From an uncultured Spirochaetaceae bacterium (lineage in GTDB: Bacteria; Spirochaetota; Spirochaetia; Treponematales; UBA12059): a stretch of 22,745 bases of DNA. The notes under the pieces are model-generated. The model saw only the letters and a program-made list of their open reading frames with translations, did not search any database and was not told the DNA's origin. Both the position numbers and the translations under genes were made by a program. The stretch is taken from NCBI GenBank assembly GCA_938004315.1, contig CALKWG010000275.1, positions 1 to 22,745 of the forward strand, given 5' to 3'. Shown piece by piece: positions 6,404 to 14,886 of the stretch (positions within the stretch are counted from its first letter, which is position 1; every line of letters starts with the position of its first letter).

Positions 6404-8425
6404 ATGACGAACGAGCTAGAATTCGGGGTCGACTGGTATCCGGAGCAGTGGGACGAGTCCCTCTGGGCCGACGACGCGCGGCGCATGGCGGGCTACGGCT
6501 TCTCGCTCGCGCGCGTGATGGAATTCGCCTGGACCATCGTGGAACCCAAGCCCGGCCGCTTCGATTTCTCGCTCTTCGACCGAGCCGTCGAGGCCCTCTA
6601 CAAGCAGGGGATCAAGGCCGTCATCGGCACGCCCACGGCCACGCCGCCTATCTGGCTCGTCGACGCCCACCCGGACGTCCTGCGCCTGTCGCCGCGCGGC
6701 CTGCGGCATGATTTCGGCGCCCGGCGCAACCTGTGCTACAACGCCCCAGCCTACCGCCAGGCCGCGATCCGCGTCGCCCGCGCCGTAGCCGAGCGCTTCG
6801 GCGGTGACCCCCGCGTAGCCGGATTCCAAGTTGATAACGAAATCGGCCACGAAGGCTCGGATCGCTGCGCCTGCGACCACTGCAGGGCCGCCTGGCACGC
6901 CTGGCTCAAAAGCCGCTACGGCGAGGCCGCGGCGATGAACGAAGCCTGGGGCGCCGTGTTCTGGAATACCAGCTACGAACGCTTCGACCAGGTACCGGTA
7001 CCCCGGGCCCAGCCGGCGACCGGCCACAATCCGGGGCTGCTCCTGGATTACGACCGCTTCCAGTCGGAGTCCGCCGCCGCCTTCGCCCGGGAGCAGACCG
7101 AGGCCCTCCGCGCCGCGGCCGACGCCGGGCAGTGGGTCACCACGAACCTCTTCCCGCCGCCCTTCTCCAACGCGATCGACATGGAGGCGCTGACCGAGGG
7201 CATGGACTTCGCCTCCTGGGATAACTACCCCATTTGGGGGCCGCAGGACGAGGAGCTCCCGTGGCAGTTCACCGCCGCCGCCGAAAGCTACGTGCGCGGG
7301 CTGCGCGGCAACGCCCCGTTCACGGTCATGGAGGAGATGTCCGGCTTCCAAGGCCACGTATGCCTAGGGAAGCTGCCGCCCGAGGAGCAGGTCGCGCTCT
7401 GGTCGGTCCAGGCCATAGTCCGCGGCGCGAACCGCATCGTCTTCTTCCGCTGGCGCACGGCGCCCTTCGGCCAGGAGCAGCTCTGCTACGGGCTCCTAGA
7501 CGCCGACAACCAGGAGACGCCGCGCCTGCGGGCCCTGGCCGCGATGATGAGGCGCGCCAAGGAGGAGCTCGGCGGCCTGGCCGGCCAGAAGCTCAAGAGC
7601 CCCGTCTGCCTAGCCTATTCCAAGGACGACGGGCGGGTGATCCGCGAGCAATATCTATCCAAGGGCCTCTATTTAGAGGCTTCCCCGAACGCCCAAGCCG
7701 GCTACGACATGGAGGCGGGCAAGTGGTTCGCCCCCTACGCGACCTTCGGGATCAACGCCGACGCCCGCTCCGTTCGATCCATGATCGACGATTTGGCGTC
7801 CTATCGCCTGGTCGCCTTGCCGCTCTATCAGATGGCCGATCCCGCGGTCGCCGACGCCTTGGCCGCCTGGGTGGCCGGCGGCGGCTCCTTGGTCCTGGGC
7901 TATCGGGCGGGAACCCGCGACCTCCGTAACCACGCGGTCGACAAGCCCCTGCCCGGCGTCTTCGCCGAGTTGGCCGGCGTCCGCGTGCCGCGCTTCGAGT
8001 CCCTGAACCTGGGCAGCGCCGAGCTGCGCGTCGGCCCCTGGCGCGGCAAGGGCACGGTCTGGGCCGACCTCATCGAGCTCACCACGGCCCATCCGGCGGC
8101 GGTCTGGTCGGACAAGAAGAAGTTCTACAAAGGCGCGCCGGCGGCCGCCGTCAACCGCGTCGGTAAGGGCTCGGTCTGGTACCTGGGGACCAGCCCCGAT
8201 CCGGCCGCCATGTTCCACCTGTATAGGCGCATACTCAAGGACGCGGGCCTTAAGCCCCGCTTCTACGGCGCCCAGATAGAACGGGTCGCGCGACGCGACG
8301 CGGAGGGCCGCGAGTGGGAGCTCTTCCTGAACCACTCGCCCAAGGCCCGGCGCGTCGCGGGGCTCTCGCTCCCCGCCTGGGGCTGGGCCAAGCGTCGCCT
8401 TGACGCGGCCGCTGGCCGGGTGTAG
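6404..8425 (+). CDS. Glycoside hydrolase family 42 beta-galactosidase
   Basis: A 673-residue protein of normal GH42 length. The N-terminal TIM barrel starts with the family signature FGVDWYPEQW. The acid/base is E146 in FQVDNEIGH and the nucleophile is E310 in FTVMEEMSG. Four cysteines at 111, 155, 157 and 160 have the same spacing as the zinc site of the Thermus A4 enzyme. Residues from about 390 form the trimerisation (Rossmann-like) domain, followed by a small beta-rich C-terminal domain. There is no signal peptide, so it should act in the cytoplasm on galactosides (lactose-like or plant-derived) after uptake. No sugar transporter or regulator is adjacent. It is followed after 19 bases by the PRPP synthetase gene, apparently in one transcript. 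Confidence 0.93.
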   Translation: MTNELEFGVDWYPEQWDESLWADDARRMAGYGFSLARVMEFAWTIVEPKPGRFDFSLFDRAVEALYKQGIKAVIGTPTATPPIWLVDAHPDVLRLSPRGLRHDFGARRNLCYNAPAYRQAAIRVARAVAERFGGDPRVAGFQVDNEIGHEGSDRCACDHCRAAWHAWLKSRYGEAAAMNEAWGAVFWNTSYERFDQVPVPRAQPATGHNPGLLLDYDRFQSESAAAFAREQTEALRAAADAGQWVTTNLFPPPFSNAIDMEALTEGMDFASWDNYPIWGPQDEELPWQFTAAAESYVRGLRGNAPFTVMEEMSGFQGHVCLGKLPPEEQVALWSVQAIVRGANRIVFFRWRTAPFGQEQLCYGLLDADNQETPRLRALAAMMRRAKEELGGLAGQKLKSPVCLAYSKDDGRVIREQYLSKGLYLEASPNAQAGYDMEAGKWFAPYATFGINADARSVRSMIDDLASYRLVALPLYQMADPAVADALAAWVAGGGSLVLGYRAGTRDLRNHAVDKPLPGVFAELAGVRVPRFESLNLGSAELRVGPWRGKGTVWADLIELTTAHPAAVWSDKKKFYKGAPAAAVNRVGKGSVWYLGTSPDPAAMFHLYRRILKDAGLKPRFYGAQIERVARRDAEGREWELFLNHSPKARRVAGLSLPAWGWAKRRLDAAAGRV

Positions 8426-8444
8426 CCTGGAAGCCGGGGGACGC

Positions 8445-9728
8445 ATGAACGATTCGGATCCGACTAAGCTAGGGCTCCTGGCCTGTCCCGGGGGGGAGCG
8501 CTTCGCCGAGCTCGTCGTCCGTCGCCTCTCGACCATCTACCGCCGGCGCTTCGAGCGCAAGGCGCAGGTGCTGGCCGAGCGCTACCACATCTCGCGCGAG
8601 CTGGCCGCGCGCAAGATAAACTTCGATAACGACGTACAGTCGCCCCTGCTCTATATACCCGGCGACGTGAACTCGTATCGCCCGCCGCGCTTCAAGGTGA
8701 ACGCCCGCTACACCTGGTTCCCCAACGGCGAGATCAAGTCCGAGATCATCGACTCGATACGCGGCAAGGACCTCTACATCTTCCAGGACGTGGAGAACCG
8801 ACTGCCCTGCCGCTTCAACGACGGCCGCGACGAACGGCCGCTCTCGGTGAACGACCATATCTTCAACCTGATGACGACCATCGACGCGGCGGTGCAGTCG
8901 GGCGCGGGCCGCATCACCCTGGTCCTGCCGGCCTACCCCTACTCGCGCCAGCACAAGAAGAAGGGGCGAGAGGGCCTTACGGCGGCCCGCTTCGGCCAGA
9001 TCATGGAGTACTACGGCGTCTCTCGCATCATCACCTTGGACATCCACTCGCGCGAGATCGAGAACTGCTTCAACAAGCTGCGCCTGGAGAACCTGCACGG
9101 CTCGTACCAGGTGATCGAGAAGCTGGCCGGCGTCGTCGACCTAGGCGGCGAGGATTTCGTCGTGCTGTCGCCCGACACGGGCGCCGTGGACCGCAATAAG
9201 TTCTACGCCAGCACCCTGCAGAAGCCCCTGGCACTGCTCTATAAGGAGCGCGACTACTCCCGGGTAAGCAAGGACGCGAACGACTCCAATATCACCGAGA
9301 TGAAGCTCCTGGGCGACATCCGCGGGAAGACCGTCTTCATGGCCGACGACATGCTCGGCACCGGCGGCACCCTGCTTAAGGCCATGCGCTACCTGCGGGA
9401 GCAGGGCGCCGTGAAGGTGATCTGCGCCGTGTCGTTGCCCCTATTCTCGGCGAATTCTATTAACGATTTCGACGCCGCCTACCGCGAGGGGCTCTTCTAC
9501 CGCATCATCGGCACCAACGCCGTGCACCACGACGAGCTCCTTACGAAGGAATGGTACATCGAGGCCGACGTCACCACGCTCTTCGCGCAGATCATCTCGC
9601 TCCTGCACCATAACCGCAGCCTCTCGCCCATGCTGGACAACCGCGACCTTATAGCCAAGAAGATCAAGCGCACCCTGGCCGCGCGCCCCGACAGGCAGCC
9701 TACCCAGCCGAGCCTCCCGCTCGAGTAG
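8445..9728 (+). CDS. prs: Ribose-phosphate pyrophosphokinase (PRPP synthetase), long divergent form
   Basis: A 427-residue protein; ordinary Prs is about 310-320. It should convert ribose 5-phosphate and ATP to PRPP and AMP. Family marks are the FPNGEIKSEI segment, LVLPAYPYSRQHKK, the LDIHS motif, SPDTGAVDR, and the PRPP loop MADDMLGTGGTL (start about residue 300). The differences are notable: about 60 extra residues precede FPNGE, there is an added C-terminal tail, the catalytic loop reads YKERDYS instead of a KRR-type loop, and the PRPP loop has Gly where the canonical DDMIDT has Asp. The start ATG has GGGGG four bases upstream. It would supply PurF, encoded at 16670-18079. The overall fold is clear; activity of this divergent form is inferred. 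Confidence 0.87.
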   Translation: MNDSDPTKLGLLACPGGERFAELVVRRLSTIYRRRFERKAQVLAERYHISRELAARKINFDNDVQSPLLYIPGDVNSYRPPRFKVNARYTWFPNGEIKSEIIDSIRGKDLYIFQDVENRLPCRFNDGRDERPLSVNDHIFNLMTTIDAAVQSGAGRITLVLPAYPYSRQHKKKGREGLTAARFGQIMEYYGVSRIITLDIHSREIENCFNKLRLENLHGSYQVIEKLAGVVDLGGEDFVVLSPDTGAVDRNKFYASTLQKPLALLYKERDYSRVSKDANDSNITEMKLLGDIRGKTVFMADDMLGTGGTLLKAMRYLREQGAVKVICAVSLPLFSANSINDFDAAYREGLFYRIIGTNAVHHDELLTKEWYIEADVTTLFAQIISLLHHNRSLSPMLDNRDLIAKKIKRTLAARPDRQPTQPSLPLE

Positions 9729-9730
9729 CC

Positions 9731-10384
9731 GTGCGCCCCTACCGCATACCCAAGCCCTCGCTCGCCGTCCTCTTCGACGTGGACGGCACGCTCTATACGG
9801 ACGAGGCCTACGGTCGATTCCAGATAGACGTCCTCATCGAGGAGCTCGCGCGCGTACGGGGCGAGGCCTTCGAGGCGACGGCGGCGGCCGTCGAGGAGGC
9901 GCGGCAACGCCTAGCGCGCGAGCGGGGCCTGGCCACGACGAGCCTGGGCAACGCGATGGCGGCGCTGGGCGTGAGCCTGGCGACGAGCGTGGCCTGGCGG
10001 GAGCGGCTCATCGATCCGGCCCGCTTCCTTAGGCCTGACCCGCGGCTCGCCGCCGCGCTCGTGGCGCTCCGCAGGGGCGGGGCGTCAATAGCCGCCGTGA
10101 CCAACAACCCCCGCTCGGTCGGGGAGGCTACGCTGACGGCCCTAGGCGTGCGCGAGGCCTTCGACGCCGTGGTGGGCTTAGACGATACCATGCTCTCTAA
10201 GCCGGCGCCCGAGCCCTACCTCCTGGCCGCCAGGCTCCTGGGCGTAGCGCCGGCCGCCTGCCTCTCCGTCGGCGACCGCTACGACGTGGACCTGGCGGTC
10301 CCGCTGGAGCTCGGCATGGGCGCCGTCCTCGTGGACGGCGTCGAGGACGTCTATAAGCTGCCCGAGCTGCTCGCGGGGGCTTGA
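9731..10384 (+). CDS. HAD-superfamily hydrolase (phosphatase-like)
   Basis: A 217-residue HAD protein with a helical cap of subfamily I type. Motif I is FDVDGTLY (nucleophile D16, acid/base D18), motif II AVTNN, motif III Lys in SKPAPEPY, and motif IV VGDRYDVDL. All catalytic residues are present, so it is probably an active small-molecule phosphatase, like phosphoglycolate or nucleotide-type members; the substrate cannot be read from the sequence. The start is GTG two bases after the prs stop, so it is likely translationally coupled to prs and might act on a sugar phosphate or nucleotide in that pathway. It ends 24 bases from the convergent transporter gene. That gap holds only a short GGGG-CCT-CCCC hairpin and no clear terminator. 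Confidence 0.85.
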   Translation: MRPYRIPKPSLAVLFDVDGTLYTDEAYGRFQIDVLIEELARVRGEAFEATAAAVEEARQRLARERGLATTSLGNAMAALGVSLATSVAWRERLIDPARFLRPDPRLAAALVALRRGGASIAAVTNNPRSVGEATLTALGVREAFDAVVGLDDTMLSKPAPEPYLLAARLLGVAPAACLSVGDRYDVDLAVPLELGMGAVLVDGVEDVYKLPELLAGA

Positions 10385-10408
10385 GCGCCGTTCCCGCGGG
10401 GGCCTCCC

Positions 10409-12064
10409 CTATTTCATCTCCTTGAGCGCGCGCGACAGGCCGTAGGCCCGGTCGCCTATCTTCTCGATGTGCCGCACCACGTCGATGTAGAGGAGCTCGG
10501 ACTTGACGTCGGCCCCAGCCTGCAGGCGCTTGCGGGCCTTCTTCTTGAGGACGCTGCGGAAATCGTCGATCTTATCCTCGAGCTCCTGCGCCATATCCAA
10601 CTGGGCCTGGCTGATGTTGACGTTGATATTGGCCTCTACGAAGCCCAGGAAATTCTCAACGAGCAGGGTATAGGGCCCCAGGCTCTCCACCTCGTCCTCG
10701 TCCAGGCTGAGCTTGCGCGATCGCGACTTATCGAGCAGCATAATGAGGCTGAAGCAGTCGTCCGTGATGTCCTCCAGGTCGGTGACCATCCTGAGCATCG
10801 TGCCGATGTTCGCCTGGCTCGCCGGCCCCATCTCGTGGGCCGCGCAGTCCATGAGGAACTTCGACAGTTCCTCGCGCATCTGGTCGGCATAGTTCTCCAT
10901 ATTCTTAAAGGCCTCGACGTCATCGGCGAGATCGACGGGGCGGTCCTTCAGGAGCTCCCTGAAGCGCCTGAACATGCGGCCGCATAGCCCGGCCATGTCG
11001 GAGATCTCCTTCTGCGCGCGCATCAGGTTCAGCTCGGGGCTGTCCATGAGCGGCGCGGCTACGTACTCTAGCCGCTGTACCATGGATTCCTCGCCCGGAC
11101 GCGCCTTCACCAGGCGTTCGACCAAGGCGGTGAACTGCTTGGTGAACGGGGCGAAGAGCAGCGCGTTGATGACGTTGAAGGTCGTATGCATGAGCGCGAT
11201 GTGCTGGGCTACGGTGCTGCCGCCCGCCACGAGGTCGACGAGCCGTATGAAAGGCCTGAACAGGATGATGGCCCAGACCGAGCCCAGGACGTTGAAGAGT
11301 ATGTGGATCATCGCGGCGCGGCGGGCGGCGGTGCGCGCGCCGATGGACGCCAGGAAGGCGTCTATGGTGGTGCCGATATTGGCGCCGAGCACGAGCCCCG
11401 CGGCCATCTCGAAGCCGATGACGCCTTCCACGGCCAGGGTGATGATGACCGCGGTCGACGCGCTGGACGAGTGCATGAGCACCGTGAGGACCACGCCGGC
11501 GGCGGCCGCGATCAGCACGGAGAGCGCGCCCATGCCCGACAGCTCGGCTAGGAAGTGCAGGATCTCGGGCGAGGGCTTGGGTAGCACGTGCGACAGGTAC
11601 TCGAGGCCCAGGAACAGGATGCCGAAGCCCACCGCCGCCTCGCCGTAGTCCCGCAGGCGGGAGCGCCGCTTGGCGCCCATCATCATGACGAAGCCCAGGC
11701 CGACGATAGGCAGGGCGATGGCCGACATCTTGAACTTAAAGCCTACGAGCGAGACGATCCAGGCGGTGACCGTGGTGCCGATGTTAGCGCCGAAGATGAC
11801 GCCCGCCGCCTGGGCTACCGACAGGAGCCCGGCGTTCACGAAGGACACGACCATGACCGTGGTGGCCGACGACGACTGCACCAGCACCGTAACGCCTATG
11901 CCCGTGAGCAACGAGCTCACGGTAGTGCCCGTCATGGAATTCAGGGTGCGCTTGAGCTTATCGCCGGCGGCCCGCTGTATGCCTTCCGATAGGATCTTCA
12001 TCCCGAAGAGGAAGAGCCCGAGGGCGCCGATCAGCTCGATAGCCATGAATATAATGGTCTTCAT
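10409..12064 (-). CDS. Na+/phosphate cotransporter family protein with PhoU-like domain
   Basis: A 551-residue protein. Two inverted-repeat membrane halves carry the duplicated family motifs: QSSSATT (63-69) and HSSSAST (198-204), plus GANIGTT at 92-98 and again at 228-234. This is the Na_Pi_cotrans (NptA/YjbB) pattern, with roughly eight to ten membrane segments up to about residue 310. Residues 340-551 are a helical PhoU-like cytoplasmic domain. It should move inorganic phosphate with sodium across the inner membrane; family members work in either direction. ATG 12064 was preferred over the GTG 15 bases upstream because AAAGGCGG lies just before it. It is a single-gene unit with no other phosphate genes nearby. 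Confidence 0.9.
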   Translation of the reverse strand: MKTIIFMAIELIGALGLFLFGMKILSEGIQRAAGDKLKRTLNSMTGTTVSSLLTGIGVTVLVQSSSATTVMVVSFVNAGLLSVAQAAGVIFGANIGTTVTAWIVSLVGFKFKMSAIALPIVGLGFVMMMGAKRRSRLRDYGEAAVGFGILFLGLEYLSHVLPKPSPEILHFLAELSGMGALSVLIAAAAGVVLTVLMHSSSASTAVIITLAVEGVIGFEMAAGLVLGANIGTTIDAFLASIGARTAARRAAMIHILFNVLGSVWAIILFRPFIRLVDLVAGGSTVAQHIALMHTTFNVINALLFAPFTKQFTALVERLVKARPGEESMVQRLEYVAAPLMDSPELNLMRAQKEISDMAGLCGRMFRRFRELLKDRPVDLADDVEAFKNMENYADQMREELSKFLMDCAAHEMGPASQANIGTMLRMVTDLEDITDDCFSLIMLLDKSRSRKLSLDEDEVESLGPYTLLVENFLGFVEANINVNISQAQLDMAQELEDKIDDFRSVLKKKARKRLQAGADVKSELLYIDVVRHIEKIGDRAYGLSRALKEMK

Positions 12065-12091
12065 GTAGCCGCCTTTCACGTTCGGGGGCTT

Positions 12092-12119
12092 TATATAAGA
12101 AAACGGTTAAAATTGTAAG
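12092..12119 (-). promoter_or_regulatory. Candidate promoter for the Na/Pi cotransporter gene
   Basis: On the minus strand, CTTACA (12119-12114) and TATATA (12097-12092) are separated by 16 bases (4/6 matches each) in a short A+T-rich patch. The start would be near 12085, leaving a 20-base leader with an AAAGGCGG ribosome-binding site. Confidence 0.4.
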
Positions 12120-12171
12120 GGCTTTTCGTGAGCGCTCATTCCGGAGGCGCGCATGCTCCGCGATGGCCGCA

Positions 12172-12193
12172 GAAATGCCGCCGAAATGCCGCC
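12172..12193. repeat. Tandem pair of an 11-bp unit
   Basis: GAAATGCCGCC occurs twice in direct succession (12172-12182 and 12183-12193), in the 200-base gap between the transporter and DUF1232 genes. It is probably a replication-slippage product. Apart from this and the two promoters I see no gene in the gap; the frame that is open from 12128 has no family likeness before residue 52. Confidence 0.5.
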
Positions 12194-12245
12194 GGACGGC
12201 GCGCGGAATCGCCCGCGGCCGCGGCCGGCTCCGTGGCGGCCGCCC

Positions 12246-12274
12246 TTGGAAACCGCGCGCCGGCGCTATATAGT
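12246..12274 (+). promoter_or_regulatory. Promoter directly abutting the DUF1232 start codon
   Basis: TTGGAA (12246-12251, 4/6) and TATAGT (12269-12274, 5/6) are separated by exactly 17 bases. Only six bases (GCGTCC) separate the -10 from the ATG at 12281, so transcription should begin at about the A of the ATG. There is no Shine-Dalgarno site. Confidence 0.55.
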
Positions 12275-12280
12275 GCGTCC

Positions 12281-12673
12281 ATGAACATAGCGAGCTTGAA
12301 AGAACGCGCCCGCGCGGCCGCGCATGAAACCTCGGCCCTGTATTACGCCTTTTCGGACAGGAGGACGCCGGCGGCGGCTAAACTGGTCGCCGGGCTCACG
12401 GCGGCCTACGCCCTGAGCCCGATCGATCTCATACCGGATTTCATACCGGTCCTCGGCATGCTGGATGATATCCTGATCGTACCGGCCGGCGTGGCCTTGG
12501 CGATTCGGCTCATTCCCCCGGCGGTCATGGACGAGTGCCGGACCAAGGCGGCCGAGGGACTAGGCGGCGGCGCGAGACGGGCGGCCTTCGTCGGCGGCGC
12601 GCTCGTCGTGGGGTTCTGGGCGCTCATTTTGACGCCGCTCATTAAGCTGATCATCAAGGCGGTAGTGAAATGA
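12281..12673 (+). CDS. DUF1232 (YkvA-type) small membrane protein
   Basis: A 131-residue protein. The DUF1232 core at about residues 22-68 has the signature AYALSPIDLIPDFIPVLGMLDD. A Gly/Ala-rich C-terminus with one strong membrane helix (about 103-125) ends in a Lys pair near the end. Family members are widespread; some associate with membranes, and no biochemical role is established that I can rely on. The start was fixed at ATG 12281 because it immediately follows a good promoter and because upstream codons lack family likeness. Its TGA overlaps the ATG of the next gene (ATGA), so the two are co-translated. Confidence 0.85.
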   Translation: MNIASLKERARAAAHETSALYYAFSDRRTPAAAKLVAGLTAAYALSPIDLIPDFIPVLGMLDDILIVPAGVALAIRLIPPAVMDECRTKAAEGLGGGARRAAFVGGALVVGFWALILTPLIKLIIKAVVK

Positions 12674-13533
12674 CGACGATTTACATCGGGCGCGCTGGCG
12701 TTCAGCGCCTTCGCTCGGGCGGCCGAAGCTCGACCCGCTCCGCGACGATGGCGACGGCGTTCGCCGCGTTCTTTTTAACCGCCGCGGCGGCTCCGCTCGC
12801 CGCCCTGCCGGCCGGCGCGGTCCTAGGCCGCGAGGCGCTGGCGACGCTCTCGGCCGGAGGGGACCTACGGGCAGCCTCGAGCGGGCGCGCCGCCTCGCCG
12901 AGCTTGGCGCCCGACCATCCGGCCGCCCGCGCGCTCCGCGACGAGCTGGCCCGCGAGGCCCCGGACGTCATCGTGGAGGCGCTCTTCCTCTGGCGGAAAC
13001 CGCGCGCCGCCGCACCGGCGACCGAGCTCCTGGAGACCTATAACGTGCTCAGGGCCATAGGCACGCTGCAAGGCATCGAGTACTACTCGGCCAGCCGCAA
13101 GGCCATGCGGCTATTCTACGAGTACTCCAGCCTGGTAGACGGCCCCGATACCAAGACCCCGACGCCCGACCGGCGCCTCGACGCGCTGCCGCGCGCCGAG
13201 ACCCTCTACGCCAGGCAGAAGGACCTCTCCTTCGGGGACAACCTGTATCGCTACGACTTTACGAGCGGCGCGGACTATATCGGCTCGCTCTCGACCAACC
13301 TGACGACGATGCGCTACGGCATCGTGCCGGTGGCCGCCCCGGAGGCGCTCAAGGTCCGCTCCCTGGCTATCCTGGTCGACGAGGGCATCGTGTTCTACGC
13401 GGTGTCGAGCGCCAAGGCGGCCGTCGTCCCCGGGGTGCGCGCCAAGCTCGAGAGCTCGTTCGGGAACCGGGCCGAGGCGGTCTACGATTGGTTCGCCGCC
13501 AAGGCCGAGGCGGCCTGGCGGCGCCTACCCTAA
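12670..13533 (+). CDS. Exported protein of unknown function, DUF6675-like
   Basis: A 287-residue protein. Residues 1-26 are basic, and a hydrophobic Ala-rich segment (about 27-45, ending in APLAALPAGA) looks like a signal peptide; an alternative start at Met27 would give a normal-length signal. The mature part has the order LETYNVLRAIGTLQGIEYYS, then YRYDFTSGADYIGSL, then VRSLAILVDEGIVFYAVSS. This resembles a family I know as DUF6675, found in Treponema and relatives, but the assignment is from memory. No catalytic motif is visible. It is coupled to DUF1232 by an ATGA overlap, which suggests a shared membrane or periplasmic role. It is convergent with purD. Confidence 0.6.
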   Translation: MTTIYIGRAGVQRLRSGGRSSTRSATMATAFAAFFLTAAAAPLAALPAGAVLGREALATLSAGGDLRAASSGRAASPSLAPDHPAARALRDELAREAPDVIVEALFLWRKPRAAAPATELLETYNVLRAIGTLQGIEYYSASRKAMRLFYEYSSLVDGPDTKTPTPDRRLDALPRAETLYARQKDLSFGDNLYRYDFTSGADYIGSLSTNLTTMRYGIVPVAAPEALKVRSLAILVDEGIVFYAVSSAKAAVVPGVRAKLESSFGNRAEAVYDWFAAKAEAAWRRLP

Positions 13534-13569
13534 GGCCGCCGGTCGCGGCCGAAGATCGCCGATCGGCGA
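13534..13569. terminator. Hairpin pair between convergent genes
   Basis: Two inverted repeats fill the 54-base gap between the DUF6675-like gene and purD: GGCCGC/GCGGCC (13534-13550, 5-base loop) and the perfect 14-bp palindrome TCGCCGATCGGCGA (13556-13569). Neither is followed by a T-run on either strand, so they are at best weak bidirectional terminators. Confidence 0.35.
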
Positions 13570-13587
13570 ACGAGTCGCCGGGCCCTG

Positions 13588-14865
13588 CTAGTCCAGGTAG
13601 TACGACTTGCCGATATCCTTGCGGAACCACGCGCCTTCGAAGCGGAGCTCCTTGGCGGCCTCGAGGGCGCGGGCGTGCGCCTCGAAATAATCGCCGCCTA
13701 AGCCCACCACCGTGAAGCATCGGCCGCCGCCGGTGAGAAGCCGCCCGGCGGGATTCCTGGCGGTCGCGGCGTGGAACACCAGGCGGCCCGGGCCTTCCTT
13801 CGGGAGCGCTTCCACCGGTATACCCTTGGGGTAATCGCCCGGATAGCCGGGGGCGGCGACGGTGACGCCGACGGCGGCCCCTTCGCGTATGCTCGGCCGC
13901 AGGCCGGCCACGACGCCGGTCGCCGCCGCCTCGAAGAGGTCGCACATATCGTCCTTCAGAAGCGGCAGGAGCGACTGCGTCTCGGGGTCGCCCCAGCGGA
14001 CGTTGTACTCAAGGAGTTTGGGTCCGTCGGCGCAGACCATGACGCCGAAGAAGAGCACGCCGCGGTAACCTAGCCCCTCCTTCTTCATCTGCCTGAAGCT
14101 CGGCTCGACGATCTCCCGGTCTATGCGCTCCATCAGGGCGGCATCGGCGGGCGGGACGGGGCAGAGCGCGCCCATGCCGCCCGTATTGCGCCCGACGTTG
14201 CCTTCGAGAGCCTTCTTGTGGTCGGCGCAGGCGGGCAACAGGACGTAGCCGTCCCCGTCGCTCAGGGCGAAGACCGACAGCTCGTAGCCTTTAAGGAATT
14301 CCTCGACGAGGAGCTCGTCGTCGGCCAGGACGCCCTTGGCGAAACGGCGTAGCTCGTCGCTATCGTCGGATTCGAAGACGCCCTTGCCGGCCGCCAAGCC
14401 GCTCTTCTTCAGCACCAGGGAACCTGCGAAGGGCGCTCCGGGCGCTAGGCTCGAGCGGGTGGCCGCGAGCCACTTGTCGAAATCGGCGTAGGCCTGGAAG
14501 CGCGCGGTCGTAGCCGTTGGTATGCCGGCGCGGCTAGAGAACGCCCGCGCGAAGGATTTATTCGACTCTAAGGCGGCCGCCTTGGCGCCCGGGCCGAAGA
14601 CGGCGGCCCCCGCCTCGCGGAGCGCGTCCGCGACGCCGGCCGCCAGCGGGGCTTCCGGGCCGACCACGACGAGGCGCGCGCCGGAGGCCCGATAGGCCTC
14701 GACGACCGTCGCGGGATCGGCAGGATCGCCCGGCAGGTTCTGGGCCAGCTCCTCGGTGCCCGCGTTACCCGGCAGGCAGAAGAGCCCCGCGTTGCGCTTA
14801 CTGCGCTCGAAGGCCCAGGCGAGCGCGTGCTCCCGAGCCCCGTTTCCTAAGATCAATACCTTCAT
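13588..14865 (-). CDS. purD: Phosphoribosylamine-glycine ligase (GAR synthetase)
   Basis: A 425-residue protein of standard length. It ligates glycine to 5-phosphoribosylamine using ATP, the second step of IMP synthesis. The N-terminal domain begins [15 protein letters not shown] and continues [17 protein letters not shown]. The ATP-grasp region includes [15 protein letters not shown], the [14 protein letters not shown] strand and the late [16 protein letters not shown] motif carrying metal and substrate ligands. A C-terminal domain follows. The ATG has GCGGAGCG just upstream. It is the last gene of the purF-M-N-D series, but 225 bases of non-coding DNA holding a hairpin island separate it from purN, so its expression may be uncoupled. 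Confidence 0.96.
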   Translation of the reverse strand: MKVLILGNGAREHALAWAFERSKRNAGLFCLPGNAGTEELAQNLPGDPADPATVVEAYRASGARLVVVGPEAPLAAGVADALREAGAAVFGPGAKAAALESNKSFARAFSSRAGIPTATTARFQAYADFDKWLAATRSSLAPGAPFAGSLVLKKSGLAAGKGVFESDDSDELRRFAKGVLADDELLVEEFLKGYELSVFALSDGDGYVLLPACADHKKALEGNVGRNTGGMGALCPVPPADAALMERIDREIVEPSFRQMKKEGLGYRGVLFFGVMVCADGPKLLEYNVRWGDPETQSLLPLLKDDMCDLFEAAATGVVAGLRPSIREGAAVGVTVAAPGYPGDYPKGIPVEALPKEGPGRLVFHAATARNPAGRLLTGGGRCFTVVGLGGDYFEAHARALEAAKELRFEGAWFRKDIGKSYYLD

Positions 14866-14886
14866 GAACGCTCCGCTTCGGCTAGC

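Noticed and set aside
6416..7357. A 313-codon minus-strand frame opposite the GH42 gene
   Set aside because: Shadow of a confidently identified enzyme with catalytic residues and zinc cysteines on the other strand.
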